NCBI RefSeq assembly: GCF_023228165.1
Contig: NZ_JALOBS010000021.1
Location: forward strand, 1-64,000
Source: Methylomonas sp.
Lineage (GTDB): Bacteria > Pseudomonadota > Gammaproteobacteria > Methylococcales > Methylomonadaceae
Length of the DNA: 64,000 nt
Direction: 5' to 3'
Shown: piece by piece, positions 1 to 9,671 of the stretch
Numbering within the stretch: position 1 is the stretch's first letter
How the letters are laid out: the number at the start of each line of letters is the position of its first letter
The notes under the pieces: generated by a model
Seen by the model: only the letters and a program-made list of their open reading frames with translations
The model's database searches: none
Told to the model about the DNA's origin: nothing
Translations under genes and position numbers: made by a program

Positions 1-1
1 T

Positions 2-340
2 AAACTATTCCTGCAACGCGAAATGGCCTTGTTAAATCAAATCGACAAACGTATTAGCAACTTATCCCTGCCCTATTGCGATCTGCTGACAAACCTACAT
101 ACAAGCACCACACTCCCCCAAGTATCCAGCAACCCTAAACAAGGACTTGAACGCATTAATCAGCAATTGGTGCAGCAACTCGATACCGCGATGCAGACCA
201 TAGACGAAATCACGGCCGAATATACCCGCGTTTTCAGCGGCAATCAGACTGCACTGGAATTAGAGAATAGCCGGAAAAAGATGCTACAGATTTTTCAAGA
301 CACCGAATACAACATTTTGAATCCCGACACCAATGATTGA
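2..340 (+). CDS. Hypothetical protein, probably 5'-truncated by the window edge
   Basis: Function not recognised. The frame is open to the left edge of the window. An ATG lies at 23 but has no convincing ribosome binding site, and the codons before it continue the same charged, helical pattern, so the gene probably starts outside the window. The visible 105-112 residues are hydrophilic and rich in Gln, Leu and Asp, and look alpha-helical; there is no membrane segment. It overlaps the next gene by 8 bases, so the two are probably translationally coupled. If the ATG at 23 is the true start, the product is a complete 105-residue protein. Confidence 0.6.
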   Translation, partial: KLFLQREMALLNQIDKRISNLSLPYCDLLTNLHTSTTLPQVSSNPKQGLERINQQLVQQLDTAMQTIDEITAEYTRVFSGNQTALELENSRKKMLQIFQDTEYNILNPDTND

Positions 341-845
341 TATGCGCATGCAATTACTCATGGGTGCGTTGCTAACATCATTTGTTTTAGTGGCAATAAT
401 CAGCTTTTTAACTTTAAGCTGGTTCAAAAAACGCAAGCAGCATCGGCAACTGGAACAATTGCTGAATGAGATTGAAGAAACACAGAATAGCCGTAAAACC
501 AAACTGTCACAAAAATTAACGCTCCAATTCGAAATGACGGAAAACGATGCCCAAGGCGTCAGTGAACAGCTAATTGGCGCGGAAAAACTATTTTTACAAC
601 AGTATATTGATCAACTGTTAAACCAAAAACCAAGCGCTATTGTTTACGATCAAGTTTGTGAGTTATTGGATTACTATTTAGATAGCCTAGCTCTTCAAAA
701 CACAGATTCATCACAAACGTCTAATACAACCCAGCCAATTTCATCCGACGCAGAAATAACGCACATAACAGCGGAACCGCAGCCTAAGCCCACTGAAAAG
801 CCGGATGCCAAACCAGAACCCGATTGGGGAGATGTATTTGATTAA
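333..845 (+). CDS. Hypothetical single-pass membrane protein
   Basis: Function not recognised. The 170-residue product has one strong N-terminal membrane segment (about residues 6-29), then a basic stretch (KKRKQHRQ) expected to stay in the cytoplasm. A helical, probably coiled-coil middle follows (about 35-125). The C-terminal tail is rich in Pro, Glu and Lys and ends in an acidic WGDVFD motif that may be a short interaction peptide. ATG starts at 333, 342 and 348 are all possible; the first is kept because its overlap with the upstream gene suggests coupling. The next gene converges on it. Confidence 0.65.
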   Translation: MIDMRMQLLMGALLTSFVLVAIISFLTLSWFKKRKQHRQLEQLLNEIEETQNSRKTKLSQKLTLQFEMTENDAQGVSEQLIGAEKLFLQQYIDQLLNQKPSAIVYDQVCELLDYYLDSLALQNTDSSQTSNTTQPISSDAEITHITAEPQPKPTEKPDAKPEPDWGDVFD

Positions 846-880
846 GCCGCCTATAATTCAGATTTAGCCTGGCGGCCATA

Positions 881-911
881 CTAAAAAAACCAATCGCTAT
901 CGGCTTGGTTT
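881..911 (-). terminator. Possible rho-independent terminator of the polysaccharide operon
   Basis: Read on the minus strand, AAACCAA and TTGGTTT form a 7-base-pair stem around an 11-base loop, and the right arm runs on into a T tract (TTTTTTT). It lies about 45 bases after the stop of the last gene of the cluster. The stem has only two GC pairs, so termination may be weak. Confidence 0.35.
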
Positions 912-955
912 GGACTGAACCACCGCATCGATAAAATATGTAATAAACTTACGCA

Positions 956-2785
956 TTAAATTTCTGCTTTAAATTCAGGCACCAATTGTTTTAATAGCAG
1001 CAAAATACCTTGTTGGTCTGTTTTTTGACATGCCAGTGTCAACGCCTGAATATTGCGCGACCAAACATCACCTTCGTAAACTCTAGCCTTTGCCAGACGT
1101 AATTTGTTATAACCGGTCTCCATCAACTGTTCTTCGTTATGAAATAGTTCTTCATACAACTTTTCACCTGGCCGCAAGCCGACAAATTCAATATGAATAT
1201 CCTGGCCGGGGACTTTGCCGCTCAGTCGAATCATTTGCTCGGCAAGATACACAATCTTGACCGGCTCCCCCATATCCAGCACGAATACTTCGCCACCTTT
1301 ACCCACGGTTTCAGCCAGCATGATCAGTTGGCATGCTTCTGGAATGGTCATGAAATAGCGGGTAATATCGGGATGCGTAACGGTAACCGGCCCCCCCGCA
1401 CGAATCTGCTCTCGAAACAACGGTACCACACTGCCCGCCGAGTCCAACACATTCCCGAACCGCACGGTCGTAAAACGGGTATTGCTGGTTTTATCCAAAT
1501 TTTGACACAAAATCTCCGCAGCCCGTTTGGTCGCACCCATTACATTGGAGGGATTGACCGCTTTATCGGTCGAAATCAACACAAACCGCCCGACATTGGC
1601 CGCAATCGCAGCCTCGGCGACAATTTTAGTACCTATCAAATTATTATGCACCGCCTCTCGGGCTTGGCTTTCCAATAACGGCACGTGCTTGTAGGCGGCG
1701 GCATGAAAAATTATTTGTGGTTTTTGTCCATCAATGACTTGCTGCACGGCTAATGCATCAGTGACATCGCCCAGTACTGCCAAATGTTGCAACTGCGGAT
1801 AATGCCGCGACAATTCGGCATCGATTTTGTACAAATTAAATTCGCACTGGTCAAAAACGATCAATTTACGCGGCTGGATTTTGGCCAGTTGCTTACACAG
1901 TTCAGAACCGATTGATCCGCCGCCGCCGGTTACCAGTATAATTTTATGCTGTAAACCGGCTTGAATACCTTGCCAATCCAGCCACACGGGATCGCGGCCC
2001 AAAATATCCGTTATGGAGACGTTTCTTAGGCTGGCTTTGGTTACTGCGCCACTCAGCAATTCTTTGACAGATGGCAAGGTCTGAAACCGCACCTTACAGC
2101 CTTCGCAAATTTCCACGATGCGGCGCATCTGAGTATCGGTGGCTGACGGGATGGCAATCAGTACCACATCGATTTCCCATTGCTTAGTTAAAGCGGGAAT
2201 TTGCTCGATCCTGCCCGCTACGCGGACTCCACGAATTTCCCGGTTTATTTTACTGGGATGATCATCCGCAAACAGGATTGGTATATAGCCGCTGTTGGGA
2301 TTGGACAATAAGTCGCGAATCAGCATGTCTCCAGCCGAACCCGCGCCAACAATCAATGCCCGCAATCCAACCCGCTCAACAATATCCCGCTCTTTCCAAA
2401 ACCGGTATACAAACCGCGGAATACACAATAACGCCAATAAAATCAGCATATACAGCGGTATTACAGAGCGAGGTAAGCCTTCTAACCGATTATAAAGAAA
2501 CAGCAGCCCGGTAATAAAAAATATACCAGCGGAGACAGACTTTGCGATACGCACCAAATCGGGCATTGAAGAAAATCGCCAAACGCCACGATACAAACCG
2601 AAGGTCCAAAATGCGGATACCTGAATACCAACGACTACCGGCAAAAACAATAACGCCGAATAGAAATACTCGTCGGGAATCTCATCCAGATTGAATCGCA
2701 ACCAATAGGCGCCGAGCCAAGCCAACGGCACCATTAACAAATCATGCAGGAATATTGAAGTTCGGGAACGAAACTTGATCGTCAT
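956..2785 (-). CDS. wbpM: Membrane-bound nucleoside-diphosphate-sugar 4,6-dehydratase (WbpM/PglF/CapD family)
   Basis: Predicted to convert UDP-GlcNAc to the 4-keto-6-deoxy sugar, an early step toward the first sugar of an O-antigen or exopolysaccharide. The 609 residues match the long form of the family. Four N-terminal membrane segments lie within about residues 10-128. A first Rossmann domain (GAGSAG near 147) is followed by the catalytic SDR domain with TGGGGSIG (286-293). The STDK motif (405-408) and a Met-x3-Lys pair (M416, K420) replace the usual Tyr-x3-Lys, as in WbpM. It overlaps the wbpL-like gene by 4 bases. The epimer made (inverting or retaining) cannot be read from the sequence. 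Confidence 0.9.
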   Translation of the reverse strand: MTIKFRSRTSIFLHDLLMVPLAWLGAYWLRFNLDEIPDEYFYSALLFLPVVVGIQVSAFWTFGLYRGVWRFSSMPDLVRIAKSVSAGIFFITGLLFLYNRLEGLPRSVIPLYMLILLALLCIPRFVYRFWKERDIVERVGLRALIVGAGSAGDMLIRDLLSNPNSGYIPILFADDHPSKINREIRGVRVAGRIEQIPALTKQWEIDVVLIAIPSATDTQMRRIVEICEGCKVRFQTLPSVKELLSGAVTKASLRNVSITDILGRDPVWLDWQGIQAGLQHKIILVTGGGGSIGSELCKQLAKIQPRKLIVFDQCEFNLYKIDAELSRHYPQLQHLAVLGDVTDALAVQQVIDGQKPQIIFHAAAYKHVPLLESQAREAVHNNLIGTKIVAEAAIAANVGRFVLISTDKAVNPSNVMGATKRAAEILCQNLDKTSNTRFTTVRFGNVLDSAGSVVPLFREQIRAGGPVTVTHPDITRYFMTIPEACQLIMLAETVGKGGEVFVLDMGEPVKIVYLAEQMIRLSGKVPGQDIHIEFVGLRPGEKLYEELFHNEEQLMETGYNKLRLAKARVYEGDVWSRNIQALTLACQKTDQQGILLLLKQLVPEFKAEI

Positions 2786-3813
2786 GAATCAACCCAATCA
2801 GCTTGGCCGGCTCTGAATCGGTACGCTAAATAAATCAGCGGTAAATAGGCTACCGCTATCCCCAATAACGCCTGACTGGGATGAACGAATATCCACAATG
2901 ACAACGGCAATAACCAACCAATATTGATTAGCCAGCAGGCTAACAAGACCCGTAAATGCCCGTATCGTTTAGCCGCGCGTTGATAAGTATGGGAGCAATG
3001 GGCGTCATACCATTTCTGACCGCTCATAAAACGTACGCATAAGGTATAGGACGCATCAACCATGAAAATACCGAATAAAATTAATCCGCAATATAGCAAT
3101 ACAGCCGCCTGTTGAGCCGCCATCAATATCAACAACCCTGACCATAAGCCTAAAAAACCGCTGCCGGCATCACCCATGAAAATCTTGGCTTTGGGCCAAT
3201 TCCAAAATAAAAACCCCACGGATGCCGCCGACAGGCTTAAGCAGATATAAAATAGCGATTGATCCAAATAATTAGCATAGCCGGCTAACGCCATGGACAG
3301 AAACAATGATTCCGATGCGGCAATCCCATCCGTACCGTCCATAAAATTAAATAAATTTAAAAACCAAACCAATAATAGCGTTCCAAACATATACCCCAGC
3401 CAGCTCAAATCAATCAGCCAACGCTGTAACATTCCATCCAGCGGCCAAGGCAACAACAATAACGGAAAACCACCCAGCAAGATTAAGGCTAGGGCAGCAG
3501 TAACCAAATGGACCAACAAACGCCAACGCGCGGGCACATGCGCATGGTCGTCACAGAAGCCAATTCCGGCTACTAACAAAGTGACGCCCATTAATACCAA
3601 CACCTGGCCATCGACCAACTTCAAGAACGTGAGCAAAAGCAACGCCATACCAAAAGCCAACACAATAGCTAAACCTCCGCCTCTGGGAGTCGGGGCACTA
3701 TGAGAACTACGTTGATTAGGAATATCCAACACGTTGCGAGTCAAAGCATAGTGACGGATAACACCCGTCAATATAAATGACGCGAGCAAAACCAGAACAA
3801 AATGAAACAACAC
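2782..3813 (-). CDS. wbpL: Undecaprenyl-phosphate sugar-1-phosphate transferase (WecA/WbpL family)
   Basis: Predicted to start glycan assembly by moving a HexNAc-1-phosphate from its UDP carrier to undecaprenyl phosphate at the inner membrane. The 343-residue polytopic protein has the family motifs in order: PRGGG (43-47), the Asp pair D88-D89, the NxxNFMDGTDG region (153-163), GDAGSGF (214-220), and a His-rich cytoplasmic loop (HCSHTYQR). It is paired with the WbpM-type dehydratase, as in Pseudomonas B-band O-antigen clusters. The initiating sugar is therefore probably a 6-deoxy-HexNAc, but this is inference. The start lies 2 bases after the stop of the preceding epimerase gene. Confidence 0.9.
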   Translation of the reverse strand: MLFHFVLVLLASFILTGVIRHYALTRNVLDIPNQRSSHSAPTPRGGGLAIVLAFGMALLLLTFLKLVDGQVLVLMGVTLLVAGIGFCDDHAHVPARWRLLVHLVTAALALILLGGFPLLLLPWPLDGMLQRWLIDLSWLGYMFGTLLLVWFLNLFNFMDGTDGIAASESLFLSMALAGYANYLDQSLFYICLSLSAASVGFLFWNWPKAKIFMGDAGSGFLGLWSGLLILMAAQQAAVLLYCGLILFGIFMVDASYTLCVRFMSGQKWYDAHCSHTYQRAAKRYGHLRVLLACWLINIGWLLPLSLWIFVHPSQALLGIAVAYLPLIYLAYRFRAGQADWVDS

Positions 3814-3815
3814 TA

Positions 3816-4778
3816 TTAAAAATTCAAAAAATGGACCATGTCTGCTAAGGAAGTTTGCAGCGAATGCCGAGGCCGAAAACCTAATTCGCGCTGGATTTTA
3901 GCAGAGGAATACCATGCCGAACCGGTCAATTTATCCAATGCATCGCTATCAAACGGAAAACGGCGCCCAATCAAGTGGCCGATGGTGTCGCCTGTTTTGG
4001 CCAGAACAGTCAACAAATTCATCGGTATTTGCCAATTTTGCGGTGATTTCCCCAACGCGGCTCTAATCCAATCATAAATTTGCCGGGTGGAATAAGCGTT
4101 ATCATCAGTAACGATATAAATCTGCCCCGCAGCCTGCGGCATTTCAGCGGCAAGTAACGCCGCTTGCACCACGTCCTCCACATGCACCATCGATCGCCGA
4201 TTATTGGTTTCCGGTAACGGTGGAAATACGCCACGACGAATTGCTTGAATCATGCGCGGTAAATTACCTTTTTCGGTATTGCCATACACCATGCTGGGCC
4301 GAATCACCACCGGATGCGGAACATAGCCACCATGTAGCACCAATTGTTCAGCGGCAAATTTGGACCGGCCATAAGGCGTATCGGCAGGCGTCTGCACCGA
4401 TTCATCCATGGGTTGATCGTCGCAGTCACCAACTGCTTTGACACTGCTGAAATAAACGAATCTCTGCACATCAGCATGCTTGGCGGCTTCTAATAACTTA
4501 CGAGTGCCTTCGGTGTTGATGTCGTAGTATTCGGCTTCGTCTTGTTGGTTTTCGGCCAAGGCATGGGCTTTACCGGCTAAATGAAATACTGCATGGACAT
4601 CCTGAAGTAAATCAGATGGGCAAGGGTCATTGGCTAAATCCATAACATATGACCGCTTGTCTTCATTCAACTGCCTATGATTCAACTGTCTAACTTGGTA
4701 ACCGGCTTGCTGCAAAGATGCACATAAATTAGCACCGATAAAACCACCGGCACCACTTACTACTACCAAATCCTTCAT
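3816..4778 (-). CDS. NAD-dependent sugar epimerase/dehydratase (extended SDR)
   Basis: A 320-residue extended short-chain dehydrogenase/reductase acting on a nucleotide sugar in the cytoplasm. Visible features are the NAD-binding GAGGFIG (9-15), catalytic Ser at 111-112, and Tyr-x3-Lys (Y136, K140 in PYGRSK). This type commonly sits next to wbpL/wbpM, where it acts as a 4-epimerase or 4-reductase that sets the configuration of the initiating sugar, for example UDP-QuiNAc or UDP-FucNAc. The exact reaction is not decided by the motifs. Confidence 0.85.
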   Translation of the reverse strand: MKDLVVVSGAGGFIGANLCASLQQAGYQVRQLNHRQLNEDKRSYVMDLANDPCPSDLLQDVHAVFHLAGKAHALAENQQDEAEYYDINTEGTRKLLEAAKHADVQRFVYFSSVKAVGDCDDQPMDESVQTPADTPYGRSKFAAEQLVLHGGYVPHPVVIRPSMVYGNTEKGNLPRMIQAIRRGVFPPLPETNNRRSMVHVEDVVQAALLAAEMPQAAGQIYIVTDDNAYSTRQIYDWIRAALGKSPQNWQIPMNLLTVLAKTGDTIGHLIGRRFPFDSDALDKLTGSAWYSSAKIQRELGFRPRHSLQTSLADMVHFLNF

Positions 4779-4871
4779 ACCTCAGCCAAAACCCACAATA
4801 AGCATATCCCAATTCAGGCTTATACAGAGCAAACATATCATAAGGCAATAGCGAATTTGCATCACACTCAC

Positions 4872-5897
4872 TTAAAAAACCAGACTCGGAAAAAGGTAAA
4901 CGAACCTTGCTAAACCGTAACTGCAAAAAGTTGCTGTGAGAATATATTGATAATATTTCATATTGTTTTCTTTAAAATACAGGAATAACCAGCTCAGCAA
5001 AGGCACAAGGCAAATCAAAAAAAGCTCGCCAAATCGAGCAGCAACCGCCACATGATCATGTAATAAGCACATTGCAGCCACGCCTAACATGGAAAATGAA
5101 AGCAGTGTCAATTTAAGCGGATCTGTTAACAATGATGTTCGCAAGAAATACAATAAAATTAATATAATTACATAAAAAAAAACGACAAAGAAAAAAAACA
5201 AACCAGTAGAGTTTTGCTGTGTGAGATCTTTTTCTATTGCATAGACCTGATATTTATCGGTAAACATGTTTACTAATTGAAACAACATATCGTAAATAGA
5301 AAAATTTATAAGAACCAAAAATGGAGAAATAGCAAAAACAGCAAATACCAGCCAATTAAAACGCCGATAAAAATATAGTGGATACATCAAAAAAAATACT
5401 ATGGTTGTCAAGTGTATTTGTGTTGCTAATACCACTAAAATCAGACTGCTAATTATATTTCCTTTTTGTAAGTAATAAAATGCCGGAAAAATAAGCGCCG
5501 TCGCAAAAGCAGTCCGTAATACGGTACCCTCAAATAGAAAAAGATACAAACTGCCATAGAAAAAACAAGTTACCCATACATCATCAACTATTTTAGTTAA
5601 AAAATTTAACTTGATCATCAAAAGCGCTATAGTTGTAATCGCAATGAAGGCCGAAAAACTTAGCAATTCGCCAAAAAATTTCGCAGAAAAGAAATATAGA
5701 GGCTCCTTTAAAAAAGAGAAAGATTGCCACATTTCTTGCCAACTTGAATGAACGCTATAATAGCCATATAGGTGACTACTGTATGTCCACCAATCTTTTG
5801 AGGCTGTTTGGCATAACACAGCGGCTATGATTCCCAACCCCAAGAAAGACAGGTATTTTAAAAAATTCCTAGCCTTGGCCGTCTTAAAACTTATCAT
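4872..5897 (-). CDS. EpsG-like polytopic membrane protein, candidate polysaccharide polymerase (Wzy role)
   Basis: A 341-residue protein with about ten hydrophobic segments, resembling the EpsG/Wzy-type membrane proteins that join lipid-linked repeat units outside the inner membrane. The sequence family diverges strongly, so the call rests on size, topology and position directly after the flippase gene (4-base overlap at 5894-5897). The DNA is AT-rich. There is a 93-base gap to the downstream epimerase, one of the larger gaps in the cluster. Confidence 0.65.
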   Translation of the reverse strand: MISFKTAKARNFLKYLSFLGLGIIAAVLCQTASKDWWTYSSHLYGYYSVHSSWQEMWQSFSFLKEPLYFFSAKFFGELLSFSAFIAITTIALLMIKLNFLTKIVDDVWVTCFFYGSLYLFLFEGTVLRTAFATALIFPAFYYLQKGNIISSLILVVLATQIHLTTIVFFLMYPLYFYRRFNWLVFAVFAISPFLVLINFSIYDMLFQLVNMFTDKYQVYAIEKDLTQQNSTGLFFFFVVFFYVIILILLYFLRTSLLTDPLKLTLLSFSMLGVAAMCLLHDHVAVAARFGELFLICLVPLLSWLFLYFKENNMKYYQYILTATFCSYGLARFVYLFPSLVF

Positions 5898-7171
5898 AAC
5901 CGCAGCAACCTATGCGAAAAATAACTAAGCAAAATCAGCTCTAAAAACAGTCTAACTGACCAAACACAAGCAGCCCCAATCACACCAAACTCATCAAATA
6001 TAAAAGGGGCAATCAATAAATAAAGCAAACCCTCCCCTATGAAAATAGTACTTAATAATTTTGCTTGACCTTTAGCATACAAATAAATAAGCGGTAATTG
6101 TGAAAAAGCAGCAAAAACCACCCCGATCATTAATATACCACTGAGCTGCCTAGTTATATTGACTAAATCCGCATTTAACCATAGCGGAACAGCAATAAAT
6201 AACAAGATAATTGTTGCGCATACAAAAGCTAGCGTAAGAATAGATATTTGTTTTATCGCGGTCGAATAAGCTCTTGAAAAAGCATTTACATCCAAGTTTT
6301 CCGAGGCAAAAAAAGGTGCCAGCACGATTGCAATCGACCAAGGAATCAGCAAATATCGAATTAACACATCCTGACTTGTAATATAAATAGCTAGTGAAGT
6401 TGTATCGATATAGCCGGCGACAATAAAACGATCTCCATATATAAATAATGTAGCAAAAAATCCTGAAATACCCGCCCAAAACGTATATCTTATAATTTTT
6501 CTACCATCTTCCCAGTGCATTCTAATATGCTTTAGGCTGAATTTAGAGAAAGTAAACTTAACATACACCAAGAAACTTAATATTCTTGAGATAACAATCG
6601 CCAAGGCTATTACAAACAATTTATCTGAATAAAATGCTGCAAAAACTGGAAATATAAACAAACTGACACCGGATATAATTTTACAAATATTTGCAGAACG
6701 AAAAAGTTGTCTCCCCTCCAAATTACCCTTGAGAACATTTATTAATAATGCGGGTGTAATGCTAATAGCTGTTAACTGAAATGCAAGTATGGCCTCTTGC
6801 CGCATACTTACATCAACATTGAGCCAATTTAACACTATCAGCGGACTGATCCAGCTGAAAAAAAGTGTCAAGACTAGCCCAATTAACAAACCTACGAATA
6901 AGCAGCTTGTTACCAAGCGTCCCGCACCCTCCAGACTCAGGTAAACTTTTTTGGGCGCCAAAAAATGCATTGTACGAGTCAGACCAACATCGTAAACAAA
7001 GAAAAACAGATTAAAAGAGAGCAGTAATGAAACCAAAGCAAACTGTTCCACGTTCAGTAAATGCACTAAGAGTGGAATAGCCAGTAACCCTGCCAATGCA
7101 GGAACCCCACCTCCTAGTAAGCTCCATAATGCATTTCTGCTAAAACTGCCTTTCATCCATTTCATCTTCAC
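5894..7171 (-). CDS. wzx: Polysaccharide repeat-unit flippase, Wzx/MATE-like
   Basis: A 425-residue polytopic protein with about twelve membrane helices and the N-terminal pattern of oligosaccharide flippases (LWSLLGGGVPALAGLL, then LLSFNLFFFVYDVGLTR). Its predicted role is to flip undecaprenyl-diphosphate-linked repeat units to the periplasmic face. Starts at residues 1, 3 and 6 are all Met; the first is listed. It overlaps the polymerase candidate by 4 bases and lies 12 bases after the preceding glycosyltransferase. The cluster also encodes a Wzm/Wzt exporter, which is unusual (see findings). Confidence 0.85.
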   Translation of the reverse strand: MKMKWMKGSFSRNALWSLLGGGVPALAGLLAIPLLVHLLNVEQFALVSLLLSFNLFFFVYDVGLTRTMHFLAPKKVYLSLEGAGRLVTSCLFVGLLIGLVLTLFFSWISPLIVLNWLNVDVSMRQEAILAFQLTAISITPALLINVLKGNLEGRQLFRSANICKIISGVSLFIFPVFAAFYSDKLFVIALAIVISRILSFLVYVKFTFSKFSLKHIRMHWEDGRKIIRYTFWAGISGFFATLFIYGDRFIVAGYIDTTSLAIYITSQDVLIRYLLIPWSIAIVLAPFFASENLDVNAFSRAYSTAIKQISILTLAFVCATIILLFIAVPLWLNADLVNITRQLSGILMIGVVFAAFSQLPLIYLYAKGQAKLLSTIFIGEGLLYLLIAPFIFDEFGVIGAACVWSVRLFLELILLSYFSHRLLRL

Positions 7172-7183
7172 GACCTATTACAA

Positions 7184-7930
7184 TCAGCGTGAAGTACGCG
7201 GTAAACACCAGCAGTGTTTAATTAAATAACGAAGCATGCTTTCGATGTGCCACATAATATAGCGTAGGCTATGTCTGCTAGTACGACGAGCATCATGAAT
7301 GACTAAAACCTCAGGATTAGCAACGACTCTCCGCCCTGTTTTCCACATCCGGGTACAAATATCAACATCCTCGTAATATAGAAAATATGATTCGTCAAAT
7401 CCTTTCAAGAGTCTATAGTTATCGGAGCGAAACAGCATAAACATGCCGCCGACCCAATCAGCAGAGTACGGCTTCCCATCTTGTGGTACAGAATACCGGC
7501 CATCATTAATCCTAAACAATTTAGCCACTAAACTGAGTAACGTAGGAAACCGCCTCACACTGTCCTCTAATGAGCCGCCTGGATCCACCACCTGCGGAGC
7601 AACAATACCGACATTTTTGTTTTCTAAAACAGATAGCAACTTTGGAAAAGGATTCTCGGCCATCCTGATATCGGGATTCACCACACAAAAGTATGTGCCT
7701 AATGCCCTCATAAATGCTTGATTATGATTGGCACCAAACCCTTTGGGCGCGCTGTTTTCTATCACGCTAATTGAAAACGGGTATTCGTCAACAGCAAATG
7801 GAAATTGCTCCGGGATATTCTTGGTTAAAATAACTTCAAAACTGGCTTCATGGCTGACGCTGGTTAGATCGGACAAAAGCTGCAGCACGAGCGTCCCCTG
7901 CCCATGACTAACTACCGATATCGAAATCAT
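7184..7930 (-). CDS. Family 2 glycosyltransferase, rhamnosyltransferase-like (WbbL type)
   Basis: A 248-residue cytoplasmic or membrane-associated GT-A fold enzyme. The order ENSAPKGFGANHNQAF, then VVNPDIR with its metal-binding Asp, then GGMFMLFR and FDESYFLYYEDVDIC is typical of dTDP-rhamnosyltransferases related to WbbL. It is predicted to add a deoxyhexose to the lipid-linked repeat unit. The 4-base overlap with the next gene suggests coupling. The donor sugar is not proven; dTDP-rhamnose genes are not in this window. Confidence 0.8.
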   Translation of the reverse strand: MISISVVSHGQGTLVLQLLSDLTSVSHEASFEVILTKNIPEQFPFAVDEYPFSISVIENSAPKGFGANHNQAFMRALGTYFCVVNPDIRMAENPFPKLLSVLENKNVGIVAPQVVDPGGSLEDSVRRFPTLLSLVAKLFRINDGRYSVPQDGKPYSADWVGGMFMLFRSDNYRLLKGFDESYFLYYEDVDICTRMWKTGRRVVANPEVLVIHDARRTSRHSLRYIMWHIESMLRYLIKHCWCLPRTSR

Positions 7931-9051
7931 AAAATATTTTCCCTTCCGGCCTCACCCACCACCATGCCGATAAGCTTTTCCCAGTTCGGCGCAAAAGGAG
8001 ATGAAATGGGCAAATGAAAATGTGGCTCAAACTTCAGCTCGCCTTGTAAATAAGCCAGCATAATGGTTGCCAGTTGTTTGGAATCCAGCGGATTGAAAAA
8101 CACAGCCTGCTCATAGCATCCAACCGACTCGTGCGCGTATGGCAAATCGGCAACAATAATCGGTTTGCCAAACTCTTGGGCTTCGGAAATAGGCAACCCC
8201 CAGGTTTCTAACCGTGAGGGAAATACCACCGCATCAGCCTCTTGATAATGCCGCATCATTTGTTCAGCCGTTTGTCGCCCGATAAACTTAATAACGGGAA
8301 GATCGCCATAATGTGATTTAATGTAGGCGGCATACTTGGATTCATCGCCCAGTAAAGTCAATCGAACTTCAAACACATCCCCCACGCGTTGCCTCAGAAG
8401 CCGGGCTGCATCGCAGAGCACTTCGAAATTTTTAAATACTCTCGGCAACGCAGGATAAAGAAAAACGCCAGATATTTTAACGAAATTACTTGGCTTTCTT
8501 AACGTTTGGTTAGCCAGAATGGGATGAGCGACCAACACATTTCTAACATTGAACATTCGCTTAAACTCTTGCCGAATCCAATCTTGTTGCACCACAACCA
8601 AATCGTTAGCATGAATATTAAAACGATATAAATAACGGTAAAAAAGTGTAAATAATATGAACCTTGGCTCCCACCAGAAATCAACGAGCCGGGCTTGATA
8701 AAAAGGAGCAGGATTATGACAATAGACCACTTGTCTGGCAGCCTTTACTCTAGGAGAAATATCGTGAAGCGATAACCAAACATTCGGTTTCAATTCAAGT
8801 GATAAAGCATGAAACCGCCAAAATTCGTGATATAAACGGCTTAGCCAAGAAAACTTCGTGCGCGGAAACTCGATAAATCGTATCCTAGGAATATCGAATA
8901 ATCGACGATCATGAACCAGCGCTATAATCTCCCAATCGTCTAATAAAGACGAATTTGCCGCGGATAAACAATCCCGCAGAGCAGTCAAAGGACCGCCCTC
9001 GGTGAAGTTTACTGCGGAGACAACCAAACGTTTCTTCAAATCCTTTGCCAA
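7927..9051 (-). CDS. Family 4 glycosyltransferase (GT-B)
   Basis: A 374-residue GT-B enzyme. The N-terminal acceptor domain has a GGPLTALRD loop. The C-terminal donor domain has FIGRQTAEQM followed by the E-x7-E signature region (ADAVVFPSRLETWGLPISEA), the usual nucleotide-sugar site of GT4. It probably extends the repeat unit using an NDP-hexose. It overlaps the acyltransferase gene by 16 bases upstream and the GT2 gene by 4 bases downstream. Confidence 0.8.
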   Translation of the reverse strand: MAKDLKKRLVVSAVNFTEGGPLTALRDCLSAANSSLLDDWEIIALVHDRRLFDIPRIRFIEFPRTKFSWLSRLYHEFWRFHALSLELKPNVWLSLHDISPRVKAARQVVYCHNPAPFYQARLVDFWWEPRFILFTLFYRYLYRFNIHANDLVVVQQDWIRQEFKRMFNVRNVLVAHPILANQTLRKPSNFVKISGVFLYPALPRVFKNFEVLCDAARLLRQRVGDVFEVRLTLLGDESKYAAYIKSHYGDLPVIKFIGRQTAEQMMRHYQEADAVVFPSRLETWGLPISEAQEFGKPIIVADLPYAHESVGCYEQAVFFNPLDSKQLATIMLAYLQGELKFEPHFHLPISSPFAPNWEKLIGMVVGEAGRENIL

Positions 9052-9671
9052 GCTCCACTCTCCGCATTAAAAACCCGCAGGATTCTAGCCGGGTTCCCAG
9101 CTACAATACTATTGGCCGGCACATCCCGGGTTACTACCGAACCAGCTCCCACAATGGCTCCCTCACCTATTTTGACCCCCGGCAGAATACATGCTTGTTC
9201 GCCAATCCACACCCGGTCTCCAATGAACACTGGCTTAGCGACTAACGGCCTATGTAAAGGGGGAACAAATGGCTCGCTATCACCAATTAACTCGTTATAA
9301 CCACCATGATTATGGTCGCTAATAAACACCTTGCTGGCAATCAGCACATCGCTACCAATTTCGACGCGCTGTACGGCACCGATATGAACATAGTCGTTTA
9401 ATTGGACATCATCGCCGAAAAAAAGCCGTTGTTCGGAATCGCTGCAAAACACATCCAGTCGTACGCCGATGCCAGTGGTTAACCGCTTACCCCAACGAAT
9501 ATTGGCTTTTCCCCGCACATAGACGGGACGACGCACCAAACGTGCTCCCGGGAACAGCACCTTGGTAAGTAGATAATCCGACAGTAGCCTAAGAATGCCC
9601 CAATAACCGTAGGTCCTAACCAATTTTTGCAAAGACATCATTTTTCTAAATCTTGGAACACTATCAGACAC
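9036..9671 (-). CDS. Hexapeptide-repeat O-acetyltransferase (left-handed beta-helix, WbbJ-like)
   Basis: A 211-residue acyltransferase likely to put an acetyl group from acetyl-CoA on a sugar of the glycan. Imperfect [LIV]-G-x4 repeats run from about residue 80 to the end (IGSDVLIAS, IGDRVWIGEQACILPGVKIGEGAIVGAGSVVTRD). The catalytic His is in SDHNHGGY, where the second His is typical. The C-terminal PANSIVAGNPARILR is characteristic of the WbbJ/maltose acetyltransferase group. It overlaps its neighbours on both sides, so it is part of the same operon. Confidence 0.85.
   Translation of the reverse strand: MSDSVPRFRKMMSLQKLVRTYGYWGILRLLSDYLLTKVLFPGARLVRRPVYVRGKANIRWGKRLTTGIGVRLDVFCSDSEQRLFFGDDVQLNDYVHIGAVQRVEIGSDVLIASKVFISDHNHGGYNELIGDSEPFVPPLHRPLVAKPVFIGDRVWIGEQACILPGVKIGEGAIVGAGSVVTRDVPANSIVAGNPARILRVFNAESGAWQRI

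Noticed and set aside
1193..1678. A 161-codon plus-strand frame inside wbpM
   Set aside because: Antisense of a conserved SDR catalytic region; no protein-like motifs.
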